Below, in pieces: positions 34,643-48,600 of a stretch of 64,000 bases of DNA (position 1 is the first letter of the stretch; each line of letters opens with the position of its first letter). This DNA is from Protula sp. h YS-2021. Its lineage: Eukaryota > Annelida > Polychaeta > Sabellida > Serpulidae. The notes beneath the pieces were generated by a model that was not told the DNA's origin, made no database searches, and was given only the letters and a program-made list of their open reading frames with translations. The stretch lies in contig OX457033.1 of assembly GCA_949752745.1 (NCBI GenBank), positions 19,507,907 to 19,571,906 on the forward strand. The letters run 5' to 3'. The position numbers were made by a program, and so were the translations under genes.

Positions 34643-37600
34643 GTATTTCATTTGTGTGCAATAAAACCCTAGCGAAGTCATGTAAGAAAGCACCCATTGC
34701 CCTATTTTGATTCAACATGAAGATATTAGTGATCAGTTGCATAAATGTTGACCGAAAGGTCAACATTTTCTCACTGACCAACAATATCTTTTATTGGTAA
34801 TAAGTCAATTAGTGCTAAATGTTTTGAGTCTACTTTCTATTAATGAAAGAACAATAAACCTAATCATACCCCTGTACTTCTCAGTAATCCCTCCATAAAA
34901 TAACAGCTGATAAAAGCGATGGATACCTGCTCCTCGTGATTTCATGACAACAAACAACACCTGTGACTCCTCCGGTACATTACACCCACACAGTTTTCGT
35001 GTTGTATTAGTTATTTGCCGGCCAACGCGGAGCTTATTCTGTCTCTGCGAGATTTGAAGAGATTTAATTATTTTTAATAATTCTATTTATAACTTGATTT
35101 CATAACTTTGTTGATTAGTAAAGCTCCATCTGTCTGAGATCCTGTGTTTATATTATGTTTTTGAGGTCTTTTGACCTCAGAGCATTAGCGTCAAGTGACT
35201 TCTAGCATTAAACCTTTTATTGATACAAAGTAACTTTTTGTTTTGAAGAACATAAGACTGTATCATTACACTGCGAAATTTGCATTCGGCTTTCTTATGT
35301 TCCGTTTGTTTTGTGTCTTTTTGCTTGATTTGAATTCCACTGAAACGTAAACAAGGATTTTCAGTATCAACAAACATGGCAAGGCGCAGTAAATGAAATC
35401 GCAAATGCGCGACAAAAAATTGGCATGAAAGTCAGAAAAAAAGAAAATTTGTTCATTGGGTCATGTCATATGGGTAAAAGACGGCTCTGTTCATTGGTGA
35501 CACAGAAATATATAATGAAAAGTTAAATCAAAACTTTCATTTAATCATTGAAATTATTTGTGACAAACAGGCAAGATAACAACCCCTATTGATATATAAG
35601 CAGCATAATTGTCCTTATTTAATAGAATAAAAAACTATATTCTTTCTGTGCTTTATAACTATTAATTAAAACAAATAATAAATGTAAATTTTCTTAAGGA
35701 CCACATCATTTATAATATGTTGATGCTAGATAATAGGTAGTTCTCCATGAATTTCATTGAAAATAAGCAAACCCTAATATTTCACATAAATAATTCATTA
35801 ACTAATGTAAGCATAGACGAATATATAAGTCTAATAAAATCAGATTGATTACAGAAAAACTGGTGTCTACATGCCAGTATAACTTCTCAAATTTGGGAAT
35901 TTTACATGACAAAAAGCAGATTAAAATAAACAGAATCACCTCTCATACCTCCAAACGTTGCAGCAACGATGACATATTCATTTAAATATTGAACCCTCAT
36001 CTTTGCGTTCTTGTCTTCGGACTGCTGCATGTAATAGAACGGAGTTTTTATAATACGGTCAGAGTGTCGTACATAAAGAAATGATACAAAATGACAAGTG
36101 CAATACTTTTAACGGGCATTCAATTTCTCACGCAACTTCTCCCATTTTGTGAATAAATTCCAGCGAAGATTGCGAGACTTAGGTTCTCTTATTTTTGATT
36201 CAGTTGTGTATGTATTGGCAATGATCAAATTTAGCCCAAATACGTCTGGACTACTACAGCTTATGACGTAATCATATGACGTCGAAACGCATTAGAAATA
36301 TGACGTCGAAACGCATTAGAACGTCATGTTATGACCTTACACGGAAGATTTTATCAAAATATATACTCCTGAAAATGCTTCAGCATCAATATTCATGAGG
36401 TGAAGACGTTAAGATATAACACGAATGATTTTTTCTGAATTAAGAATTGAATAATAAGGAACTCTTACATTTTAATTAAGAAAAAAAATGAAATATGCCT
36501 CACGTACACTGCCGCTCACAGAAAGAGCCGGCGTAATTTGTTTTGCAATAAAACAATCCAGTTATTTAAATTGATTTCAAAAATAGGTTTAAACGTCATA
36601 AAGAAATTCTCGCTATGTAATAGAAGGAATAAAATACGGTGAAGGGAGAAATGCAGGGAAATATGTCCAGTCAAATGTGCACATTGACTTCATCCTGTGG
36701 GTTTTGGTCAATATTCGATTTTGACTTCGGGAGGCACTTGACTTATTTTCCTTTGTGGTTTTTTAATGATTTTTTAATTTATCGGTTCTATAAAAAAGCA
36801 AGCAATAAGTAAAATTTTAAAAAGCAATAAATGCCAATTGTGAAAGACAACGCCGACACAATTTAAGCCCGACAAAGTACAATGAGGTTTGAGTGTTCCA
36901 AAAACACTTTGAGATGGAATCGTTCTTAGTCTCGTCTCGGAGTTGTGTATCATATTTCAAATCGTATTCATTTGTATTCATTTTTATTCGATCTACATCC
37001 TCTTAACAAAGAATACTCGCCACAACGAACTATTAAATCGAAACAATGCCATTTATGAGACAAAAACTATGTTATAATGTTCAATGATTGACAGTCTTTG
37101 AACACTTTCAATAAAACAATGATAGACAGTCTTTGAAAACTTTCAGTAAAACAATGATAAAGTTACGGTTTGATAGAAATTTTTTTTTATAAAAATAGGG
37201 TATTTTTTATATTTATTACTACATTTGTCAAAATACGTTATGTCAAATTTTATTTTGTTGTGAAATAATAACACATTTGCAATGACTAAATTAGAGCATT
37301 CGATCTTGAATACTTTTTGGGGGTAGGAGGGGAACAAAGACATGATGCAACTGGATGCACCCTGTTAATATCCAAATGAACTGGATGGGTAAAGACTCTC
37401 TGAAGGACAGATGAAGTTTATTCATTTGCATTGATTTGTTTCGCTATGGCTTTCTTTATTGTAGGTACAACATATTTTGTAACAGGTTTTCCAATAGCGT
37501 GCTGTTTTACCACTGTTTTACTAAATATTACCTATCTCATATACGCGAAATGTCCTGAATGATAACAGACAACTTAGAAAAGCGATATGATATCATATTA

Positions 37601-38654
37601 AATTGTAGTTGCATGGAAGTTTCATGAAACAAAAATGTTTCATGAAACAAGAAGAAACAAAACAACCAAAACAAAGGCTCTAGAACGTTTTCAGTATTTG
37701 GCTTCTTTTTCCGAAAATGAATACTGTTCTTTGTTGAGTCCAAAGCAAAACTCATCATGGGACTCCCGTTATGTAGACAGAAAATAGTCCAAAGTGTAGC
37801 TATAGTGAGGAATTCTTAATATAATGAAAGAAATTGTATTGTATCCTACATGCAGAAGTTTGTACATGGGATTCATATGAAATACAACTAGTTAATATAT
37901 AGAATTTATATGAGAGATATGAAGTTGGGATATAGAATATATATGAGAGATTAGGTTAAGATTAAGTTAAGATATATAACTTGTGTGAGAGATATCAAGT
38001 TGAAATGCAACTCTGTATAAAATGTCCGAACATATGGAAAGCTTACCGATTATTATAGCAGTCAATTATTCCTAAAACTTGTGAACTAAAATACATGTGC
38101 TTGTAATCGTTCGCGTTTATATTTGTGAATCGGTGTATCCAAGCGTGCACTTGGAATTGGTATCGTCACTTGCACAACATTCTCGCTCAAAAAAGGTTAT
38201 TACTGCATAAAATTGTTTCATGTCGAGGAAGTAAGCGTAATTGCAGTGCTATTAGTAATCATATTTGTTAGAGTAGGTACTGAAAATGGCAGTGGTCATA
38301 GCGATATTAGCAGAAACAGCAGCAGCAAAAGTAGGAGAAGGACGCACTGGAGGAGTAAGAGCAACAGTAGCAGTTGTAGTGGTCGTAGTAGTGGCAGAAG
38401 TGGTGATAGTAATGTCCTTTTAATCATTTTAAAATAGTAGTCCATTTATTCTAATTGCACAGTGTCATGCTCTAACACCCACAATACTGACAGCCTTCCC
38501 TGAACCCACATCACAGAAATTTGAGTTGAGAACTACATATAAGATCATTTTCAGAAAGAGATGTTAGGGTGTCACAGATTCCTACTGACTAGTCGTGACA
38601 ATTGTCGCCTCCCTGGCGTCATAGCGGCATCATGTAATTATAATTTAAGTGTTT

Positions 38655-38662
38655 TATATAAA
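38655..38662 (+). promoter_or_regulatory. Candidate TATA box of the EGF/CBM14 gene
   Basis: TATATAAA lies 100 bases before the start codon, giving an expected transcription start near 38685-38695. If transcription began before 38689 a 12-codon upstream ORF (38689-38724) would be included. Confidence 0.4.
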
Positions 38663-38761
38663 CATCCTGCTTTGCAGTGAGAAGACAGATGCGCGACATC
38701 TTGAGAGCCAAACACAACGTCTAAATTGCTTGCAGGCTGCTGTAGAATTTGTTGGTCAAAC

Positions 38762-41700
38762 ATGGAAGTTTCTCCGTTGGTACTGTTTGCCACTCTGTTC
38801 ACTGTGACTTCATGCATGCCTTGTAAGTACTCAGTTTTGTTTGTTTATTTATAGTATTATATGTGCTAAGTTCCTGCGTAACTAAAACGCTTACTTTGGG
38901 TGATGGCTTGTAGAAATTGGTTTAGTCACCATGAGAGACCCAGTAAATTTTGGAAAAGCATTTTTAAACTCCTCTAGAAATTACAGTTCCGTGAAAAAAT
39001 ACATAATTGATCACGTGATTTTGTTTGTGAAAACCAGATGATAGAACATCTTCTGAATTTATATCGATTCATACTGGTTGAAATCAATAATAACAGACAG
39101 CTAGTTCTGTTAGAATTTCTTAAATCTCCCATCTTAGCATAGCATGGATTGGATAATTTACAACTTAGCTGCATATTCTTTTAAGTGGATGATTGTGGCG
39201 GGTGTGTGAACGGCATCTGTAGCACCGTGACGGGCGGTTGTGTGTGTAATTCCGGCTACACTGGCACTCTCTGTGGTGGTAATACTCATCCAACGTTACC
39301 TCTCGAGAATGAGATTTATACAAGAAGAATACCATTCATTTGTTACAAACGATTGAATTACTACGCTTTTGAGCCTGTGTTAAGTGTTTTGAAATATTGA
39401 ACATTTGTATAAATAAACATTAGGCAATATTTGCTATAGACTCGAACAAATAACTACATATTTTATTATTGTTGTTTTTTTTTGTTTTGTTTTTGTTGTT
39501 TTTTATATTACTGTTTTTTAGAAAATGTTGACGACTGTTTCTCTGGAGCTTGCTCCAATGGTGGTACGTGTATAGATGGAGTCAACAGTTTCACGTGTAC
39601 TTGTGCGACTGGATTCAGTGGAACAACCTGTGACAGTAAGGTTCACAATTGTATGAATTCCTTTCTTTAACCCATTATGAACGTAAGTGATGTGCGTAAG
39701 GCAGTAATTATTATTTCTGCAACACAGGAACACAAAACGATCAGACGAAGTATTGGTGTTTTTAGCATTAATTTCAAGGTGGTGTAACTCCAAAAAATCC
39801 TTAGCGTGTTATTTTCAAAAACAGAACTGGTACTGTCACTTACAATAAATTCGAAAAAATAGAAACATAGTGCACTAAAATCGTGCATGCATAGTAGATC
39901 ACTACAAAAGGATATTTAAAGGGATCACTGCGAAATGCATTTAAATACAAAAAATGAAACGAACCTGTTTTTTGTCATTATGTATTCGATCGCTAAAATA
40001 TGACAGAAGAGAGGAGTTGGACTATTCTATTAAAAACATATTGTAAAAATATAGGAGAAGGTATAGCAAGATAATATATGACTTAAACTCAGTCAATGGA
40101 TTGTTTTTGATAAGCCAATTCGCACTTTTGACTTTTGTCGAAAAGTTTTTGCGTTTCGGCTGAATTCAGGTGGGATAAGGATATAAAGAAATGATAGGAA
40201 AAAAACGGCAAAAATCAACAAAATTCCATTTTGCCAGAAATACAGTCACATGTTGGTTATTAAAGGGACTGAATAATATGTAAAATAGTTTTTAAAAGAT
40301 TATATGATGGCTTTATAAATTCGAAAGTGTGCATGTTGAAAGAAAATTAGAATTTTGATGTTTTCCCTTTATCATTTCTTTATAATTTATCCCCCAACAT
40401 TTTCAGTCGAAACAACACCTCCACCGGAAAAATCCGAATAGTTCCATTAGATATATTTGACCAATTTCTAGAGAGTACTGATAACTGTGTCGCTGGAGCA
40501 TGCGCAAATGGTGGTACTTGTGTAAACGGAATCAATAGTTTCACGTGTACTTGTGCGAGCGGGTTCAGTGGAGCAACCTGTGCCGGTAAAGTTCACAATT
40601 TTATAAATTCGTTATTTTAAATCATCCAGTTACCTTAAGTCATTAGATGCGCTTTTTGAAACAATAATAGTTATCTCAGCGAAGTCTTGACTGGAAAAGA
40701 TGCTTTACAGGATTAATTTTTAAAACAGTGAATTGCATTAAATCAACCAAGTAAAATACAGATCACCACAAATCACTACAAAGGGCATTTATTTGGATCA
40801 CTGCCAAGCCTTTATAATAGTACAACTGAAACTAAACTGAAATTTTAAGCCACTGTGTATTTAATTCCTAATATACGAGAAAAAAGGAATCGGACTATTC
40901 TATCTAAGGGCATGGTCTTTCCTTCTACTTTTGTAACAAAGGACACCATTATATTTATATAGTCGAGGGCTTTTGTTAAGAACGTAAAATGTTGGAAGCA
41001 TTTAGCAAGAAAGTAAGGGTCACAATTTTATAAAATGGCCCTGCTAAATTGCGCAAGTCTTTACATACGCTTTAAAACAAAAATTTTTGTTTCTGTAAGA
41101 CTGGCACCCATACATGCTCAAGCAAAGTTATCAATGGAAATGATGCTTTATAGCATTACTTTCAAGGCGATGAAATTTCAAAAATTATCTTACATCTTAC
41201 TATCCAAAACGGAACCGGCACTTGGAAAATATCACTCAAAATAATATTTTCAAGTAGATTAGAAATGTTGCTTCAACAAAGCGACAAAATAGAAATATAT
41301 GTCACTAAAACGGCGCATTTATAATAAGATCACTTCAGTGGCATTTATAGAGAAAACTACAAATGGCCTATAATAACAAAAAAATGAAACAAAACTGTAA
41401 TTTTAAGTCATTGTATATTTACATGTGAAACTTTTCTCAAGGTCTTTCCCGCCAACTTTGGACCCACAGCAATCCATTATATTTTGATATCGGCTTTTGT
41501 AATAAATCAAAAATGTAGGAATATGGGAATTGCATCCTTAATTAGTATTCCCTGATTCACTCGAAGATATAACGTCACAGTGTAGATATATTAAATTGCT
41601 TTCTAGACAATATAGACAACTGTTTTCCCGGAGCATGCGCCAATGGTGGTACGTGTGTAGATGGATTCAACAGTTTTACGTGTATGTGTGCGACTGGGTT

Positions 41701-44700
41701 TAGTGGAGCAACTTGCGCCGGTAAGGTTTACAATTGCATAAATTTATTTTTAAACCCCTCATGCTTTTTAAAGCAACAATTCTTGTTTCTGCAAGACTTA
41801 AAACGATAAATGTTCGAACAAAGTATTGAATGGAAATTATGTGTAGATTTCAGTGGAACCACTGGGGCCGATAAGGTTTACAATTGTATAAAATCAATGT
41901 TTTACGTCATAGAATTGCATGAAGTCATTCCATGTACTTTAAAACTGTTATTTCTACAAGTTTGGAACCCATATACAGACGAGCAAAGTGTTGAATTCAA
42001 ATGATGCTCCACAGTATCAGTTTGAAGATGGTGTGACTCCAAAAATTGTTTTAAGTCTTGTTTTCAAAGTGGAACCGATATTTGAAAATATCACTCAAAA
42101 CAGTATTCCAAAGTAGGTTTGAAATGTCACTTGCATAAAGCTCTACAAAGCAGAAATATAGATTACTAACATGGCTCATCTCTGATACGATCACTGCAAT
42201 GGGACATTTACAAGAATCAATGCAATTAAATGGAAAAATTGAAGAGAAAATAGAATTGTATGCCTTCATTTTTTCGATTGCAAAAGTTATGAGAGAATAA
42301 AGGAATGGGATTAAGAAAATATTCAATTTTACTTTAGTTTTCGGATTGACTGAAAGATACTACATTACAGTCTTAGTGTATTTAATTGTGTTGTAGGCAA
42401 TATTGACAACTGCGTCCCTGGACAAATGGACAAAGTAGAAATATAGATAATTAAAAAGGCGCATTTATAATAAGATAATTACGATGGGTCTTCGATAGGG
42501 ATCACTGCAAAGGATGTATAATAGGAAAAATGAAACGAAACTGGATTTTTAACGCCATTATGTACTTGAGTGCTAAAAAGGGGAGAAGAACGGAATTGAG
42601 GCATTCTCTCTTTAAGCATAGAGGACCTCATAATATTTCTATAATATATTCAATTGTTAAAATACGAGAAAAGAACGGAATCTGACTAGTCTAACTAAAA
42701 GTATAGTTATATAATTTAAACGTTTGGCTAAGATTTTACTTCCGACTTTTAACCCATGCAGCCCCTTATATTTCTATAATTGAGGAGATTAGTACACACA
42801 TCAGGTTTTGATAAGAATCTAAAGTGTAGGAATGTAGGAATTGCATAACAAGAAAATATTCAACTTCACCTCAGTTAATATTTTCGTACTCACTCAAAGA
42901 TATAACATCATAGTCTAGATATATTAGAATTGCTTTCTAGACAATATAGACGACTGCGTTCCGGGAGCATGCGAAAATGGTGGTACGTGTGTAGATGGAG
43001 TCAACAGTTTCACGTGTACTTGTGCGACTGGGTTCAGTGGAGCAACTTGCGCTCGTAAGGTTCACAATTGCATAAATTCATTTTTAGACTCTGCATGCGC
43101 TTTAAAGCAACAATTGTTGTTTCTGCAAGACCAAAAGCAATAAATGTTCGAACAAAGTGCTGAATGGAAATGATGTGTAGATGGAGTCAACATTTTCACG
43201 TGTAATTGTGAGACCGCGTTCAATGAAACCACTGGAGCCGGGTGTATTTTACACACCATTTTCTCTACAAATAATAAATTTCATTGCTTATTTTAACCAC
43301 ACAAGAAGATGTGTGAATTGAGGACAGGGATTAAATTTACAATGTTCCCTGGCCTGTAGTTAAAGGATTAAAAAATTAAGTAAGACTTTGTTGTTTTGAG
43401 AAGGCTTTTTCGATTCATATGATGAGCGGATTACCAGTATAATAAAGTTTAAAAGTAAAGTCGAAGCGTTATATTAAATACTCAACTTGATAATAAAACG
43501 CACAGAAAGATATGGAACCTGTGATGACCTCTGGTATTATACTATGTAATCTGAATCGCAAAATGGTGTGTATATTGTCTCACGGACCCTGGTACAAACA
43601 TGCTCTCTCGAATTTGTTTGCTTTTCACCCGTGCTGAAAAAAACCGCGAACGCATCACGGCATTAAGTCTCAGCATAACACTTACTCAAAATGAGCATTC
43701 GAAATTGGCTTATAAAGAAGCCAATTTCGAGTGCTCATTTTGAAATTGGTTTATAAAGAAGCGCTTGCCAGTTACATCTGGGTTACCAGATCCTAATAAA
43801 TGCTCAACCCTCGAACAAGCTAAAAACTGGTAGCTGCAAATGCTGAAATTTCATTGATTTCTTACACAGTTAAAACAGTGCAAATAGTTAAGAAACGTGC
43901 AGGATAGTCAACTATTTACTTAGTATTTACATACGTGTATGGTAATTTATCTCTACATAGAAACATACTGATCTGCGATGTGAAAGGTAATAAAATGTAC
44001 TTATAGAAATTACTGTGCAATTTGAACTTATTTGGAACAAAATATCTCGGGGAATTAGTTTTCGCGAATTGGCCTTGCTTCGCAAAATAGCGAAAATTAG
44101 TTCCTCTCGAAAATTTCCACTTATGCAGTATATAGTGTAAGGGGGATTGTTTCCACAGGAAACTGTGTGCATGCAACACAGGTAAGGTTCACAATTGTAT
44201 AAATTCAGTATTTTAACAGATTCAATTGCTGCAAGTCATTACATGACATGAAAACAAAAATCGCTATTTCTGAAAAACTGGAACCCATAAATGTTCGAGC
44301 AAAGGGTTGAATGCAAATGATGCTTTACAGCATCAATTTCAAGGCGCTGTGACTCAAAAAATTGTTTTGAGTCTCAATTTTCTAAGAGGAGTCGACAGAT
44401 CACTCAAAGCGGAAAATATCGCTAAAAATAATGTTCCCAAGTAGATTTGAATGTCACTTGCGAAAAGCTCTACGAAGCAGAAATATAGATTACTAACATG
44501 GCCCATTTCTAATAAGATCATTACAATGGGACATTTAAAGGGATCACTGCTAATGGGTATTTAAATAATAAAAATGAAACGGAAGTGGAAGTCTATGCCA
44601 TTATGTATTCGATTGCTAAAATATGAGAGGACAACGGAGTCGGGCTATTCTATAAAAAGGAATGTAATGTATTCTACAACTTTTCTCAAGATCTCAAGAA

Positions 44701-45614
44701 ACTTTTGAGCTACAGGACTGCATTATAGTTCTATAACTGAGGGGATAAGTAACCATTCCGGCTTTTGTAAAGAGCTTAAAATGTAAAAACGCTTGACAAA
44801 AAATAATAACTTCGCCTCAATTGATATTTACGGATAGACTAAAAGATATGACACCACAGGCTAGATATAGTTAATTCTTTTGTAGACAATATTCATGACT
44901 GTGTCTCTGGAGCGTGCTTCAATGGTGGTACGTGTGTAGATGGAGTCAACAGTTTCACGTGTATTTGTGCGGCTGGGTTTAGTGGAGCAGTCTGCACCGG
45001 TAAGGGTCACAATTTACAAATTCGTTATTTTAAATTATCCAGTTACCTTAAGTCATAAGATGGGTTGTACAACAACAATTGTTATTTCTGGAAGAGTAGA
45101 ACCAATACACTTTCACCGATGTGTTATATGGAAATATGCTTTACAACATCATTTTCAAGGCGGCGTAACTTCAAAAGTTCTCCTGAGTCTTATTTCCGAA
45201 AGGAATCAGTATTTGCAAACTATCACTCAAAAATAAAGTTTTCCGGTTTGATATGTCGCTTCACATAAGCTCGACAAAGTAGATGTAGATATCACTAAAA
45301 CAGCGCATCCATACTAATAAGATTACTACAGTGGAAAATTTATAGGGATCACTGCAAGGGCATATAACAGGAAAAATGAAACGAAACTGAAATTTTATGT
45401 CATTATGTATTCGATTGTTCAAATATGAGAAAGGAACGGAATCGGACTATTCTATTTTCAAAGCATAATCATATATTGTAGCATTTTTTCTTATGATCTT
45501 TCAAATTTAAGACCCATAGAATGCCATTTTTGTTAGTATAACTGAAGTGATCAGTAGAAATTTGCGATTTCAGTTCAGTTAATATTCAAGTTTGACAAAA
45601 GATACCTCTACAGC

Positions 45615-45686
<72 letters not shown>

Positions 45687-48600
45687 TTCGATCTTTCTTT
45701 CTTTTTCTCTCTCTCTCCCTATATATATATATGTTGTTTTCTAGACAATATTGATGACTGCGTTCCTGGAGCGTGCGCCAATGGCGCCACTTGCGTAGAC
45801 GGAGTCAACAGTTTTACGTGCACTTGCGCGGCTGGGTTCAGTGGAGCAACATGCGCAAGTATGGATTACAATTGCATACATTTCATCTGTTAAAAGATGC
45901 AATAATTCAACTGATTCAGATAGTAATTGCAATTTGAGCAAGTTTATAATGTACTGCAAAGCATTACTTTATCGGCATATGGTTAATAAGAAATATATAT
46001 CACTAAACTGAATCATTTCTAAGGGGATCACTGCAATGGAACGTTGCTGGGGATCACTGTAATTGCAGTTAATTAAAAATAAAACGAAACTGAGAGTTTA
46101 TGTCATTATGTATTGGACTGCTAAAAGTGTGAGATGGCAAGGCATTGGATTGTTCTATGCACGTCTAGATAAATTTAACTATTTTCTAGACAACATTGAT
46201 GATTGCTTCCCTGGAGCTTGTGCCAATGGCGCCACCTGCGTAGACGGAGTCAACAGTTTCACATGTACTTGTGCGACCGGATTCAGTGGAGCAACATGCG
46301 CAAGTAGGGATGCATGATGCAAGCTCATTACATATTCTTCAAATAGTAATTTGAGCAAGTCTGTAAGTGAGTGCATTGCATTAATTTAATGGACAATTGA
46401 ACAAGGCTGGCACACAAAAGGTTCGTTCAAAAGTAATATTTCTAAGCCGGTTTTGACATTTTACTTGTGATAAGTGTGACAAAGTAGAATTATACATCGC
46501 TAAAACGAATCATTTGTCATAAGATCACTGCTATGGGGCATTGATAGGCATCACTGGAAAGTGTAGTTACATAGAAGCAATAAAACGAAACTGTTATGTA
46601 TTGGATTGCCAAAGATGTGAGAGGGTAACGGAATCGGGCTGTCCTATGTATTTCTATAAAATCTTACTATTTTCTAGACAACATTGATGACTGTGTCCCT
46701 GGAGCGTGCGCCAATGGCGCCACCTGCGTAGACGGAGTCAACAGTTTCACTTGTACTTGTGCGACCGGGTTCAGTGGAGCCACATGCCAAAGTATGGTCA
46801 ATTCACTTCTTCAATTAAACTGAAATAATGATCACTGCAATGGGATATTGATAGGCATCACTGGAAAGTGCAGTTACATAGAAGCAATAAAACTAAACTG
46901 TCATGTATTTGATTGCCAAAGATGTAAGGGGGTAACGGAATCGGGCTGTCCTATGTATTTCTATATAAATCTTACTATTTTCTAGACAACATTGATGACT
47001 GTGTCCCTGGAGCGTGCGCCAATGGCGCCACCTGCGTAGACGGCGTCAACAGTTTCACTTGTACTTGTGCGACCGGGTTCAGTGGAGCCACATGCCAAAG
47101 TATGGCCAATTCATTTCTTCAATTAAACTGAAATAATGATCACTGCAATGGGGCATCTTGATTGGCATCTTGATTGTTTGTATTTCAAGTGTTTCTTGTG
47201 CCTTAACTTCTTTCAACAAAACTTTTCAGCGCGGAAAACATTTCTAATCGTCATCGGTGACCTAAATTCTTACGTCATCAATCCATTCAAAACACTTTGG
47301 CCAGTTTCGGTATACAGGTGCTCTGTCATGCGTTAATTAACAACGAGCTACGATAAGACTGCAGTTTAGACGAAAAGATTTGAATGATATTCCGCACACA
47401 TGCAGTTTTTCCGTGTGGATTCCCAAACACACCTTCAGTTCCTGGTATATATTCAGTATCCGCATTTTGGTTTTTAATTCACCTTCGGTACCACCTGTTA
47501 TATGCAGTGGTGCTGCAGATAATGTTTAAAAATTTACTGGATATGCGGCGGAAAGAATGCTCCAGTACTGTCGCGATTCCATTCTGGTCATTCTATTCCT
47601 TTCCAGTTCAGTAACGGTTATTTGCGGCATATTTGCAGTATATCTTTTGTCCAGATTTTGGTACTGATAATTACGTGGCCGATGGCCATTTTTCTGGTGA
47701 TTATTTGTCTAGTAGCCACTTGTCTGGTGATTTCTTGTCCGGTGGAAATTTGTCTTGTGATTACCTGTCTGATGGCCACTTGTCTGGTAATTATTTGTCC
47801 GATTGCCATTTGTCTGGTGATTACCTGATCGGTTGCCACGTGTCTGCTAATTACCTGTCCGATGGCCACTTGTCTGATGCTTATTTATCTAGTGGCCATT
47901 TGTCTGGTAATTACCTCTGTCGTCAGACAAATACCTGTCTTGATGTCACTTGTTCGGTCACTTCCTGTCTTGCAGCTACTTGTCTAGGAACTATCTCTCT
48001 GGTGACCACTTGACAGGTGGCTGCCTGTCTAATTGTCACTTGACAGGTGACTAGATGTCTAATTGTCACTTGACAGGTGACTGCCTGTCTAATTGTCACT
48101 TGACAGGTGACTAGATGTCTAATTGTCACTTGACATGTCATTGCCTGTCTAATTGTCACTTGACAGGTGACTGCATATCTGACAGTCACTTATCGGGTGA
48201 GTGTCTTGTGGCTACTTTTAGACAGGTCATCTGTCTGGTGGCCATGTTTTCGGTGACTACCCGTGGCCGTATTCACAGTAGTTAACTGTGCAGTGAACCA
48301 ATACCGTTAACTTCTTCTGCAACTAACAGCACTTTTGAAAGTTGATCAATGAATTTTTACTTTCATGCTAAAATATATTCACATAAAAACTGTTTGCCTA
48401 ACTTAGCTAAATCAGTTGATTATGTGTATACCTAAATCACTCTTGGGTGAGATCCTGCATCAGAATGCTCCCTCGGTCGTTGACTGTTTCGCCCACCAGT
48501 GCAGTGACAGTCTCGCGAGAGTGGGGCAACTGGGTTGCGGTATACAGTTAAGTGAGCAGTTAACTTTTGTAATACCGGGCCTGATGACAAGTTTCAAACA

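Larger units (their letters stand above)
27864..38761. other. Gene-free stretch between the GALNT and EGF/CBM14 genes
   Basis: No exon series, RNA gene or transposon coding sequence was recognised over 10.9 kb. It is AT-rich and holds a degenerate GGACAACTGCCGCTGCC repeat at 28810-28925, TA runs, a GAGGTACATACAT array, two foldback elements and a CCAAT-rich minisatellite. AATAAA at 28685 is a possible distant poly(A) signal for the upstream GALNT. Confidence 0.55.
39636..47160. repeat. Amplified exon-intron units of the EGF array
   Basis: Introns between the EGF exons are homologous to each other. Many start GTAAGGTTCACAATTG and contain GATCACTRCAATGGG-like and GGGATCACTGCAA blocks followed by AATGAAACGAAACTG. 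The repeating unit is about 1-1.9 kb on the left and shrinks to 308 bp for the last two (exons at 46678 and 46986). The array therefore grew by duplication of exon plus intron. Confidence 0.85.

Noticed and set aside
34290..34784. Cys/His-rich repeated frames on both strands
   Set aside because: Explained by the 42-bp minisatellite; both strands are open for the same arithmetic reason.
47618..48189. Repetitive frames on both strands, considered as a possible CRISPR-like array
   Set aside because: Units are contiguous and degenerate with no unique spacers; it is a minisatellite in an intron.
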